A DNA stretch of 64,000 nt from positions 10,117 to 74,116 of the forward strand of contig CAJTPH010000018.1 of the NCBI GenBank assembly GCA_910578215.1, written 5' to 3'. The notes under the pieces were generated by a model. That model was not told the DNA's origin and did no database searches. It saw only the letters and a list, made by a program, of their open reading frames with translations. Below, piece after piece: positions 33,490 through 40,735 of the stretch (the stretch's first letter is position 1; each line of letters begins with the position of its first letter). The stretch comes from an uncultured Acetatifactor sp. (GTDB lineage: Bacteria > Bacillota > Clostridia > Lachnospirales > Lachnospiraceae). Position numbers and translations under genes: made by a program.

Positions 33490-34002
33490 ATGGCAAGAAA
33501 GACTGTTCTCGGCAACAAAAGCCATGAAAAGTCCGTGAAACTGCGGCAGGAGACAAAGAACAAGATAGATGAAATGCTTACAAACGGCACGAAAATCACG
33601 TTTGAAAATGTCATGAAGGAGTGCAAAGTCAGTAAAGGCTTTGTATATAATGAAGAAATAAGGAAATACATTGAAGCGGCGAAAGCTGTGCAGAAGGATG
33701 AGAAGTTAAACCTGCCTAACCAACAGCTAAATTTATACTGGAAGCTGATGGCTTCCTACATATTCCAATACTCTCTGATGGACGAACAGGAGGAAGTGCT
33801 GAGAGATGCCATGGAAGGTTTGAGGTCAAGACAGCAGGTGGCAGAGTATGTCATTAGGTTGCTTGCAAAATACCTTGATATGGAGACAGACTCGGCAAAA
33901 AGGAAGATTGAACTGGAAGAGTTTCAGTCTGTTTTCCGTGAAATAATTCCTAACTGGAAAGACAAGCTGTCTGACCTGATGGAACAGGAACTCGCTCAAT
34001 AA
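33490..34002 (+). CDS. Second TnpC/DUF6262-like DNA-binding protein
   Basis: 170 residues from ATG 33490 behind AAGGAGG. The N-terminal ~70 residues (SVKLRQETKNKIDEMLTNGT, FENVMKECKVSKGFVYNEEI, KYIEAAK) follow the same HTH plan as the DUF6262 protein at the left end. The rest is helical (LRDAMEGLRSRQQVAEYVI, LMEQELAQ) without the long coiled coil. It lies between the serine recombinase and the right terminus. It may help bring the two ends together, which is inference. The stretch 34003-34290 beyond it has a terminator and the end repeats only. Confidence 0.7.
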   Translation: MARKTVLGNKSHEKSVKLRQETKNKIDEMLTNGTKITFENVMKECKVSKGFVYNEEIRKYIEAAKAVQKDEKLNLPNQQLNLYWKLMASYIFQYSLMDEQEEVLRDAMEGLRSRQQVAEYVIRLLAKYLDMETDSAKRKIELEEFQSVFREIIPNWKDKLSDLMEQELAQ

Positions 34003-34059
34003 CCCTTGTAGGGCTTTTAGGCAGTATATTGGATAACTAATATATAGGCAATATTAAAG

Positions 34060-34099
34060 CAAGCCTGTGGCTAAATCAGTGGTCACAGGCTTGTTTTTT
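34060..34099 (+). terminator. Rho-independent terminator near the right end
   Basis: CAAGCCTGTG and CACAGGCTTG form a 10-bp stem with a 14-base loop, followed by TTTTTT. It ends the serine recombinase/TnpC-like transcript before the element terminus. Confidence 0.85.
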
Positions 34100-34174
34100 A
34101 TGCTTATTATGAATACTCTGCCTGAAATCTGTTCCCAAGGAACAAGACCGTTCTTAAAATCCAGTATTTTCTTA

Positions 34175-34291
34175 CAGTGGGAACATTGGAAACACTTACT
34201 ATAAATTGGGGAAATATTTCATTTTCCGTATCTTTTGAATACGTTTTATACAGTGGAAACACTTTTCTCGTTTTTTTTCTACCCCTAGATT
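34175..34291 (+). repeat. Right end of the element: subterminal and terminal repeats
   Basis: ACAGTGGGAACATTGGAAAC (34175-34194) and CAGTGGAAACAC (34251-34262) are inverted relatives of the TGTTTCCAC motifs at the left end. GTATCTTTTGAATACG (34229-34244) is a small palindrome between them. TACCCCTAGATT (34280-34291) mirrors the left terminus. Confidence 0.65.
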
Positions 34292-34295
34292 CATC

Positions 34296-34718
34296 GTGGG
34301 AGAGGTCCGGGGAGCGGAGGCAATCGATATGCTGCAGTGCCTGAATACGGGGCACGACGGAAGCATGTCCACCGGTCATGCCAACAGCGCCAAAGATATG
34401 CTGGCCCGGCTTGAAAATATGGTGCTGATGGGTATGGAGCTGCCCCTTGCCGCAATCAGGCAGCAGATAGCCTCCGGTGTGGATATTCTGGTACACCTTG
34501 GCAGACTGCGGGATAAATCAAGACGCGTGCTGGAGATTACGGAGCTCGTGGGCTGTGAGAGCGGAGAAATCAGATTGAATCCGCTGTATGTCTTTGAGGA
34601 ATCGGGGGAGGACGGAGAGGGAAGGGTCAAGGGGGAGCTACAGAAGAAGGGAGAGCTGTTACATGAAAACAAACTCAAGGCAGCGGGATTATCGAAGCTA
34701 CCAATGGAAAAGGGGTGA
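34296..34718 (+). pseudogene. cpaF: CpaF/TadA secretion ATPase, 3' fragment
   Basis: The last ~140 residues of CpaF: Walker B glutamate and Arg in VGEVRGAEAIDMLQCLNTG, the His box HDGSMSTGHANSAKDML, and the C-terminal ELPLAAIRQQIASGVDILVH. It continues the 5' fragment (13657-14472) in the same frame. A GTG at 34296 exists, but no ribosome site was found and the fragment lacks Walker A, so independent function is unlikely. The stop at 34718 overlaps tadB by 56 bases, the usual tight coupling in tad operons. Confidence 0.92.
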
Positions 34719-35433
34719 GTTGGTGCGGACAATCCTGGTCTGTGCAACGGTCACAGGGGCGTTAGCATACTTTTTTTATCGCAGCCTGTGGGCAGTCGTT
34801 CCGCTGGGGGCAGCAGGGGTCTGCATTTTCCGGGAGATTCGGCGCAAAAAGGCAAAAAAAGCCCGGGACCAGCTGGCAGAACAGTTCAGGGAGTGTATTT
34901 TGTCGGTGGTTTCCTCTCTCCAGGCAGGCTACTCTGTGGAAAATGCCTTTCTGGAATCGGAGAAGGACATGGAGCTGATGTATGGAAAACATTCTCTGAT
35001 CGGTGACGAACTGATATTTGTCCGCAGGGGCCTGCATATCAACATAAATCTTGAAGATCTTTTGGCGGATATTGCGGAGAGAAGCGGCTGCGTAGACATC
35101 GGGGAATTTGCGCAGATCTTTGCCCTGGCAAAGAGAAACGGCGGCAATATGACGGAAATTATCAAGAATTCGGCAGGGCAGATAGGGAAACGGATCGAGC
35201 TGAGGCAGGAGGTACATGTGCTGCTTGGCGGAAAGCAGATGGAGCTTTTGATTATGAAGCTGATGCCCTTTGGGATACTGCTTTATGTAGGCATGGGAAA
35301 TCCCGGTTATTTTGATTCGCTTTATCACAATCTGACCGGAATTGCCATAATGACAGGCTGTTTGGCGGTGTATTCGGGAGCGTATGCCCTGGGTGAATCG
35401 GTTATGAGCGGCATCGAGGCACAGCTTCTTTAG
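34663..35433 (+). CDS. tadB: TadB-like inner-membrane platform protein
   Basis: About 256 residues from ATG 34663 (MKTNSRQRDYRSYQWKRGE), with GAAGGGAGAG upstream. N-terminal membrane segments (LVCATVTGALAYFFY, AVVPLGAAGVCIFREIRR) precede a GspF/T2SSF domain: ECILSVVSSLQAGYSVENAF, FVRRGLHININLEDLLADIA, QIFALAKRNGGNMTEIIKNS, then two membrane helices (LIMKLMPFGILLYVGM, GIAIMTGCLAVYSGAY). It forms the membrane platform that CpaF acts on. It lies downstream of the element insertion, so transcription from the promoter at 11763 may be blocked. Confidence 0.9.
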   Translation: MKTNSRQRDYRSYQWKRGELVRTILVCATVTGALAYFFYRSLWAVVPLGAAGVCIFREIRRKKAKKARDQLAEQFRECILSVVSSLQAGYSVENAFLESEKDMELMYGKHSLIGDELIFVRRGLHININLEDLLADIAERSGCVDIGEFAQIFALAKRNGGNMTEIIKNSAGQIGKRIELRQEVHVLLGGKQMELLIMKLMPFGILLYVGMGNPGYFDSLYHNLTGIAIMTGCLAVYSGAYALGESVMSGIEAQLL

Positions 35434-35455
35434 GAGGCGGGAAGGTATAATGATG

Positions 35456-35484
35456 TGCGCAGGGGCGCATAGAGAGGTATGAGA
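35456..35484 (+). promoter_or_regulatory. tadC leader hairpin similar to the flagellin leader
   Basis: TGCGC (35456-35460), loop AGGG, GCGCA (35465-35469), then TAGAGAGGTATGAGA before the ATG at 35485. The segment GCGCATAGAGAGGTATGAGA differs from the flagellin leader GCGCACAGGGAGGTATAAGT at only four positions. Confidence 0.65.
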
Positions 35485-36924
35485 ATGTATTGGATTATGT
35501 CGGTGGTATTGGGGAGCTTTGCGGCGCTGTATTTGCTGGCACAAAAGGAACAGCCGCCCGAGGAAGCGGGTCTGCTGCTAAGACCGTTTTACAGGATTGC
35601 TGTCTGGCTCTATAAGCAAATCAGTACCCGTTTTCCACGGCTGTTCGGTTCAAGGCAGGTGGAAACAGACCTGGCGCAGCTTCATCCGGGAGAGGCAAGG
35701 GAGTGTCTGAAGACGGATTACTATGTAAAAAAGACGGCGCTTTCCCTTGCGGTGGTATTTTTGGGCACCCTTTTGGGCGGCGCTGTGCGTATCGCGGCGC
35801 AGTTGGAAGTCATTTTGGGAGAGGGCGGGCGGGTTCCCAGGGGCAGCCACGGAGAAGGAGCTTATGAGATTACCGTGGCTGCAGACTATGAAGGCAGAAA
35901 AATCACCCTAAGGGTGCCGGTAAAATACCGGAAGCTGGCCCGAGAGGAGGTGGATAGGCTTTTTGACGAGCTTTCGGAAAAACTGCCGGGCCTGATTTTG
36001 GGAGATAATGAAAGTCCGGAGGCGGTAACCGGAAATTTGAAGCTGGAAAGGCACTATGAAGGCTATCCGGTTTCCGTTGACTGGAACAGCAGCGACCTGC
36101 GCGTGATAAGCACGGAGGGGGAAGTATATCCGGGAAGCGAGCCGCAGCAGGTGACGCTCTCGGCAAGGCTTACCTATGAGGAATACAGCAGGGAGAACAA
36201 TATCTCGGTTACAGTAACGCCGCCCAGGCTCAGCGCAGAGGAGAAATTGTACAGGGAGCTGGAGCAAGTGGTGCTGCAGGCGGAAGAAAAAAGCCGTGAA
36301 AAGGACAGCTTTTATCTGCCGGAGGAATTTAGAGGACAGCCCTTGGGATGGCGGCAGGTGATAGAGGACAACGGCATTGCTCTTTGGGCGGGGGCGGTTG
36401 CCGCCGCGGCAGCGGTGTATATGTTTTCCGACAGGGACCTGCATGAGCGGCTGGAAAAGCGAAGGAGGACCATGAGGCGCGAGTATCCCGAGCTGGTCCA
36501 TAAGCTGGTGCTGTTTGTGGGAGCGGGAATGACCGTTCGGGGCGCTTTTCAGAGGATGGCGGGAGATTATACGGCGAAGCGGAAGGAGGGAGGAGTGCAC
36601 TCGCCGATATATGAGGAATTGCTGTATACCTGCAGAGAGCTGCATGCCGGTACATCGGAGGGAGCCGCTTATGAGCATTTTGGAAGGCGGACAGGGCTGC
36701 AGGAGTATATTCGGCTCAGTACGCTCCTGACACAGAATTTAAAGCGGGGAAACAGTATGCTTCTGGACAGGCTGAGAGAGGAGGCGGACAGGGCGGCGCA
36801 GGAGCGCCTGCAGCAAAGTAAAAAGCTTGGAGAGGAGGCAGGCACGAAGCTGCTTATACCTATGGTGATGATGCTTGCGGTGATTATGGTGATAATCATG
36901 ATTCCGGCTTTTTCAGGCATGTAG
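35485..36924 (+). CDS. tadC: TadC-like platform protein with extra extracellular domain
   Basis: About 479 residues from ATG 35485 (MYWIMSVVLGSFAALYLLAQ), preferred over ATG 35479, which is too close to GAGAGG. Membrane segments lie at the N terminus, around residues 80-100 (ALSLAVVFLGTLLGGAV), around 290-310 (ALWAGAVAAAAAVYMFS) and at the end (VMMLAVIMVIIMIPAFSGM). The T2SSF domain (LVHKLVLFVGAGMTVRGAFQ, LSTLLTQNLKRGNSMLLDRL) is C-terminal. Between the second and third segments is an insert of ~180 residues that contains a beta-rich Ig-like region (YEGYPVSVDWNSSDLRVIST, EPQQVTLSARLTYEEYSREN). Ordinary TadC is ~300 residues. The insert should face outside. Confidence 0.85.
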   Translation: MYWIMSVVLGSFAALYLLAQKEQPPEEAGLLLRPFYRIAVWLYKQISTRFPRLFGSRQVETDLAQLHPGEARECLKTDYYVKKTALSLAVVFLGTLLGGAVRIAAQLEVILGEGGRVPRGSHGEGAYEITVAADYEGRKITLRVPVKYRKLAREEVDRLFDELSEKLPGLILGDNESPEAVTGNLKLERHYEGYPVSVDWNSSDLRVISTEGEVYPGSEPQQVTLSARLTYEEYSRENNISVTVTPPRLSAEEKLYRELEQVVLQAEEKSREKDSFYLPEEFRGQPLGWRQVIEDNGIALWAGAVAAAAAVYMFSDRDLHERLEKRRRTMRREYPELVHKLVLFVGAGMTVRGAFQRMAGDYTAKRKEGGVHSPIYEELLYTCRELHAGTSEGAAYEHFGRRTGLQEYIRLSTLLTQNLKRGNSMLLDRLREEADRAAQERLQQSKKLGEEAGTKLLIPMVMMLAVIMVIIMIPAFSGM

Positions 36925-37179
36925 GGGATATAGGGGATAACCGGCGGATTTTGGACAGGTCCGGTACGGAAATCAAGAAGAACCTTGCCGGGGATTTTAA
37001 GTAAGCCTGCAAGCCTGAAGCTTTTTACGGAGCAGGGCATCCTGCGGAGTAAAGAAGGTTGTAAGGACACATGGACGGTCGTAGTAAAGCAAAGACAAAA
37101 TAAGGGCGGGCAAAGGCGGCATAAAGCATTTAACCGCCCTGGTATGAAGGCGCGCCATGGGGCGCGGGAAGGAGCAGAT

Positions 37180-37362
37180 ATGAAAAGAGAAAATTTGAAG
37201 GGACTTAGGCAGCTTTGGACGGAGGAAGACGGAATGGGCACGGTGGAGGTAATTTTGATTATTGTGGTTCTTGTGGGGCTTGTGCTTGTTTTCAGAAAAC
37301 AGCTTACGACACTGGTGAACAATCTGTTCAGCAAAATTACAAAGCAGGCGGACAGCATCTGA
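37180..37362 (+). CDS. flp: Flp-type pilin precursor
   Basis: A 60-residue class III prepilin. The basic leader MKRENLKGLRQLWTEEDG ends at the Gly before the cleavage site. The mature part MGTVEVILIIVVLVGLVLVF has the required Glu at position 5 and a 20-residue hydrophobic helix, then QLTTLVNNLFSKITKQADSI. It would be cleaved by one of the A24 peptidases in the locus. GGAAGGAG precedes the ATG. The 255-base stretch before it contains GGGCGG...CCGCCC (about 37109-37140) and CGCGCC ATGG GGCGCG hairpins, which may buffer the pilin mRNA against tadC. Confidence 0.9.
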   Translation: MKRENLKGLRQLWTEEDGMGTVEVILIIVVLVGLVLVFRKQLTTLVNNLFSKITKQADSI

Positions 37363-37364
37363 GC

Positions 37365-38825
37365 ATGAGGGGAACGCGAAAAGAAAACGCTTATTTGACT
37401 GTGTGGCTTGCTTTATGTCTCACATTGATCCTGTCGCTGTTTCTGGTGCTGATAGACGGGGCGCGGAGAAACGGCGGCAGGCTGGAGACCGAGTGTGTAA
37501 CGGACATTGGACTGCAGAGCATTCTGGCGGAATATCATCGGGAGCTGGTGAAACAGTATAATATTTTTGCCATTGATGCTTCCTACGGCACGGCAGTGTG
37601 CAGCAAGGGGAATACAGAAGATCATTTGAAGGCTTATCTGGAAAAAAATCTGTCTGTGGAGGATATTTTTCTGTCACAATTTTTGTACCGGGATTTTTTC
37701 GGGCTTGAGCTGAGAAAGGCGGAGCTGCCGGAGGTTTTGCTTTTGACGGACGAAAAGGGCGCCGTCTTTCGTGAAAGGGCGGTGTGTGCGCTTGGGAATG
37801 ATGTGGGGCTGGGACTTTTAAAGGACATTCAGGAGTGGATGCAGGTAATAGAAGTCAACGGACTGGACAACGGGGATACGGAAAAGGAAAAGCATGATCT
37901 GGATGCGGAGGTTGAAAGCTATAACGGTACATACATAGAGGAGCAGAAGGATGTGTGGGTCCCTTTCCATGTGGATAATCCTACCGCGGCGCTGGAAGAA
38001 AAGAGACGTCTGGGCATTTTGAAGCTGGTGACAGAGGGTGAGGAGCAGCTGTCCCAAAGGGCGCTTGCATCAGAGCAGCTGATTATGAAACGAATGCAGC
38101 AGGGCACGTTTAATCAGGGAAACATGAAACTGGCAGAGCAGTCCGGTCTGGAAGAAATGGCAGAGAGATTTCTTTTTCAGGAATATCTTCTGAAATATAT
38201 GGGGCGGTATGGCTGCGAGCAGGAGGAAGATGTTCTGAAATATCAGGTTGAATATCTTGTTTCGGGAAAGAACAGCGACATTGAGAATCTCCGGAGCGTG
38301 GCAGGGCGTCTCTGCGCTGTCCGGGAGGCAGCAAATGCGCTGTACCTCCTTTCAAATAACGAAAAGCGTATGGAGGCGCAGCTGATTGCCGAGGTTGCCA
38401 GCGCTCTGCTCTGGATGCCGGAGCTGGCGCCGGTTTTGGAGGCGGTAATTCTCTTGGGCTGGGCATTTGCCGAGAGTGTGTATGATGTGAAATCGCTTTT
38501 AAACGGAGGAAGGATTCCCCTGCTGAAAAATGACGAAAGCTGGCACTATAGCCTTTCCTCCGCGCTGTGGGGAGAGCTTCAGGAGGAAACCAGGGAAGGA
38601 AGCGGTATGAGCTACGCCGATTATTTGAGGATTTTTATGATGCTTACAGATTTGGATACATTGACGGCACGCGCCATGAATATGGTGGAGGCGGATATCA
38701 GACACACGCCGGGAAACGCCGTATTTCGGCTGGATGGCTGTATTGTTCAGGCGGAGGCGGATATTCAGATTGACAGCGCGTATGGGTATTACTATTCAAT
38801 AAAAAGGCATGCGGGGTATGATTAG
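37365..38825 (+). CDS. DUF5702-like Tad pilus-associated secreted/membrane protein
   Basis: 486 residues from ATG 37365, two bases after the flp stop. The N-terminus is a TadG-like signal anchor (AYLTVWLALCLTLILSLFLV, LIDGARRNGGRLETECVTDI) followed by a large outside domain with conserved-looking LLAEYHRE/LVKQYNIFAIDASYG features. A C-terminal helical part (EMAERFLFQEYLLKYMGRYG, LIAEVASALLWMPELAPVLE) follows. It fits what I know as DUF5702, a family found in tad loci of Lachnospiraceae. Its role is unknown; a minor pilus or anchoring component is likely. It ends in IDSAYGYYYSIKRHAGYD. Confidence 0.75.
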   Translation: MRGTRKENAYLTVWLALCLTLILSLFLVLIDGARRNGGRLETECVTDIGLQSILAEYHRELVKQYNIFAIDASYGTAVCSKGNTEDHLKAYLEKNLSVEDIFLSQFLYRDFFGLELRKAELPEVLLLTDEKGAVFRERAVCALGNDVGLGLLKDIQEWMQVIEVNGLDNGDTEKEKHDLDAEVESYNGTYIEEQKDVWVPFHVDNPTAALEEKRRLGILKLVTEGEEQLSQRALASEQLIMKRMQQGTFNQGNMKLAEQSGLEEMAERFLFQEYLLKYMGRYGCEQEEDVLKYQVEYLVSGKNSDIENLRSVAGRLCAVREAANALYLLSNNEKRMEAQLIAEVASALLWMPELAPVLEAVILLGWAFAESVYDVKSLLNGGRIPLLKNDESWHYSLSSALWGELQEETREGSGMSYADYLRIFMMLTDLDTLTARAMNMVEADIRHTPGNAVFRLDGCIVQAEADIQIDSAYGYYYSIKRHAGYD

Positions 38826-38914
38826 AATATATAAGAAAGCCTGCGTCTGAGCCTGCAAGAAAGCTTATATCAGAGTCTGTGCCGAAGCACGCGGCGAAAG
38901 TGAGGTGAACAGCG

Positions 38915-40015
38915 ATGGCATTTCTGCAATGCCGCAGGAAGAATATGAAACTGTCAACTAATTTCAAGAAACCTTCTCCGACATACCATACAAATAAACT
39001 CGTTTCGGATTCTGCCCGGAATCCGGACATCCATTCTTCTGGCACTGCAAAGATGCCATCGCTGTTTGTCTCACTTTTTAAGGAGCTGAATGCGGGAATG
39101 ACCGTGGAAGCATCCATCGTACTTCCGTTGTTTCTCTTTTTCTTTATGAATCTTGCAAGCTCTATTGAAATGATTCGGCTTCATGGCAACCTGCAGCTGG
39201 CGCTTTGGAAAACGGGAAGCGAGCTTGCCGTGTACGGATATGCCCTGAACGCTGGAGTGATGCCTGATGAGGAACAGACTAAAGGGGCACAGACCGGCAT
39301 GGAGCTGACGGAGGCTGCGCAGCCCGGCGGAGAGGGGCATGAGTGGGAGGACAGCGGCGGTGCACAGCCTCAGGGAGATCAGGAGGACAGCTGGTGGAAA
39401 AGGCTGTCGGGAGCTATTTTCTCGGCTGTCTTTGTAAAGGGGCAGCTTGTGCAGCTTCTGGGTGAGGACTATTTGGATGCTTCGCCGCTTAGAAGCGGGA
39501 CGGACAGCCTGATGCTATGGGAGAGCGAGGTTTTTGGCACGGGAGATACAATAGACCTAGTGGTTACATATTCCGTGGCGCCGTGGACTGAGACAATTGG
39601 CTTTTTGTCGTTTCGCATGGCAAACCGCTACTATGGGCATATATGGAACGGATATGCTGTTTCGGGGCAGGCGCAGACAGGTGTGACAGTTTATATTGCG
39701 GAAAACGGGCAGGTTTATCATTCGGACAGAAGCTGTACGCATCTGCGGCTTTCCATACAAAAGATCAGGGCTGAAAATCTGGATAGCGTAAGAAACAATT
39801 ACGGTAAAAGATACGGTGCCTGTGAAAGATGTGTCCGCGGCAGGAAGGTCGAAATAATTTACATAACCGGAGAGGGCGACAAATATCATTATAATAGGGA
39901 TTGTCCAGGGCTGAAGAGAACGGTTTCCCCCATGCTGAAGTCGGATGCGGAGAAACGTTATCGCCCATGCAGCCGCTGCGGCACGGAAAAGAAAAATTCC
40001 ATGGGAGAAAATTGA
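38915..40015 (+). CDS. TadE/TadG-like pseudopilin with two Cys/His C-terminal modules
   Basis: The 366-residue product starts at ATG 38915 behind GAGGTGAACAGCG; a GTGC-CGAA-GCAC hairpin lies just upstream. A leader of ~60 residues is followed by the TadE signature GMTVEASIVLPLFLFFFMNL. The exported part includes an acidic linker and a conserved domain (VVTYSVAPWTETIGFLSFRM). The C-terminus has two copies of a small metal-site-like module: VYHSDRSCTHL to YGACERC, and KYHYNRDCPGL to YRPCSRC. Each has the order His, Cys, then CxxC, a pattern seen in bacterial YHxxxC...CxxC domains. It is probably a minor pilin or tip protein. Confidence 0.8.
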   Translation: MAFLQCRRKNMKLSTNFKKPSPTYHTNKLVSDSARNPDIHSSGTAKMPSLFVSLFKELNAGMTVEASIVLPLFLFFFMNLASSIEMIRLHGNLQLALWKTGSELAVYGYALNAGVMPDEEQTKGAQTGMELTEAAQPGGEGHEWEDSGGAQPQGDQEDSWWKRLSGAIFSAVFVKGQLVQLLGEDYLDASPLRSGTDSLMLWESEVFGTGDTIDLVVTYSVAPWTETIGFLSFRMANRYYGHIWNGYAVSGQAQTGVTVYIAENGQVYHSDRSCTHLRLSIQKIRAENLDSVRNNYGKRYGACERCVRGRKVEIIYITGEGDKYHYNRDCPGLKRTVSPMLKSDAEKRYRPCSRCGTEKKNSMGEN

Positions 40016-40046
40016 AAAAATACAGCTTTATATCTGGAGGATTAAT

Positions 40047-40475
40047 GTGGCAGAGACAGTATTGACGGCATTTTGGCTTCTCACAGCCAGTATTATGGAT
40101 ATCCGCACCCGCAGGCTTCCTGCCTGGATGCTGGCGCTGGGCGGAGCTGCCGCCGTTATGGCGGCGGTGTGCAGATGCGGCTTTACAACGGCAGAGTATT
40201 TGGAAATTATAAAAGGGTGTATTCCGGGGGCTTTTCTGTTATTTATGGCGGCAGTCACGGGCAAGGCGGGTATGGCAGACGGCATAGCATTGATTTTTCT
40301 GGGAATCTGCTTGGGGGGTAAAACTTGTCTGGCAGTTTTTATGCTGAGCTTACTGATAATTTCACTGTTTTCGGGAATTCTGCTGGCGCTCCGCCGTGTC
40401 GGTCCCGGCACAAGGCTTCCCTATCTACCCTTTCTTTCCGCGGCGTGGCTGCTGGGGCAGGCAGTCCTATTTTAA
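40047..40475 (+). CDS. Second A24 prepilin peptidase-like protein
   Basis: 142 residues from GTG 40047 with GGAGG 7 bases upstream. The first aspartate is in TASIMDIRTRRLPAW and the second in the GxGD-like motif GMADGIALI. Four or five hydrophobic segments are visible (AWMLALGGAAAVMAAVC, GAFLLFMAAVTGK, CLAVFMLSLLIISLFSGILLAL). It is short, but both catalytic aspartates are kept. The locus therefore encodes two peptidases, CpaA at 11902 and this one. One may serve the Flp pilin and the other the TadE-like pseudopilins, by analogy with TadV; which is which cannot be read from the sequence. Confidence 0.8.
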   Translation: MAETVLTAFWLLTASIMDIRTRRLPAWMLALGGAAAVMAAVCRCGFTTAEYLEIIKGCIPGAFLLFMAAVTGKAGMADGIALIFLGICLGGKTCLAVFMLSLLIISLFSGILLALRRVGPGTRLPYLPFLSAAWLLGQAVLF

Positions 40476-40735
40476 AAGACGGACCTGTTATCTAAATCAA
40501 AAACCCCGCAGCAAGCTGACGGGTTATCGATTTTGCAACGCAGCAAAGAGCAATGCGTCCAGAGGACGCTATGGTATTTGCTCCTCGGGACATTCGTCAA
40601 ACGGTTGCTGTCGCATCCGCCTGGTTCATTGCCCGCAGGAATAAAGGGTCTTTAGAAGCTGTTAGAAATACAGATAAGGGTAAAAACGGCTATTTTACAG
40701 GGAAGCAGTGTTTCAGAAGACATTTGGAGGAATAA
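40476..40735. repeat. Gene-free stretch with small palindromes
   Basis: This stretch between two pilus genes has AACCCCG...CGGGTT around 40502-40525 and the perfect stem GCGTCC AGA GGACGC (40555-40569). No credible gene is present. It resembles the short palindromic intergenic repeats I associate with Lachnospiraceae genomes, but repetition elsewhere cannot be checked here. GGAGG at its end serves the next gene. Confidence 0.4.

Larger units (their letters stand above)
14473..34292. mobile_element. Tn554-like element (~19.8 kb) inserted in cpaF
   Basis: The two cpaF pieces join in frame when 14473-34292 (give or take ~6 bases) is removed, restoring RPDRI(I/V)VGEVRG. The ends carry short inverted repeats: AATCTGGGGTA at 14477-14487 and TACCCCTAGATT at 34280-34291. 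Larger TGTTTCCA-type repeats lie just inside. The left end holds three tyrosine recombinases and a DUF6262/TnpC-like gene in one overlapping minus-strand operon, the arrangement of Tn554 tnpA-tnpB-tnpC with one recombinase extra. The right end has a serine recombinase and a second TnpC-like gene. GC content is visibly lower than in the flanks. No relaxase, coupling protein or secretion genes were seen. Exact boundaries are uncertain because Tn554-family recombination leaves short non-identical cores rather than duplications. Confidence 0.9.

Noticed and set aside
14473..34292. Integrative conjugative element
   Set aside because: No relaxase, VirD4-like coupling protein, VirB4/TraE ATPase or other conjugation gene could be found; SSB, J-domain and RadC-like proteins alone do not show conjugation.
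34296..34718. Treating the cpaF 3' fragment as an independent gene with a GTG start
   Set aside because: The GTG is an internal Val codon of the family motif VGEVRG, there is no ribosome site and Walker A is missing.
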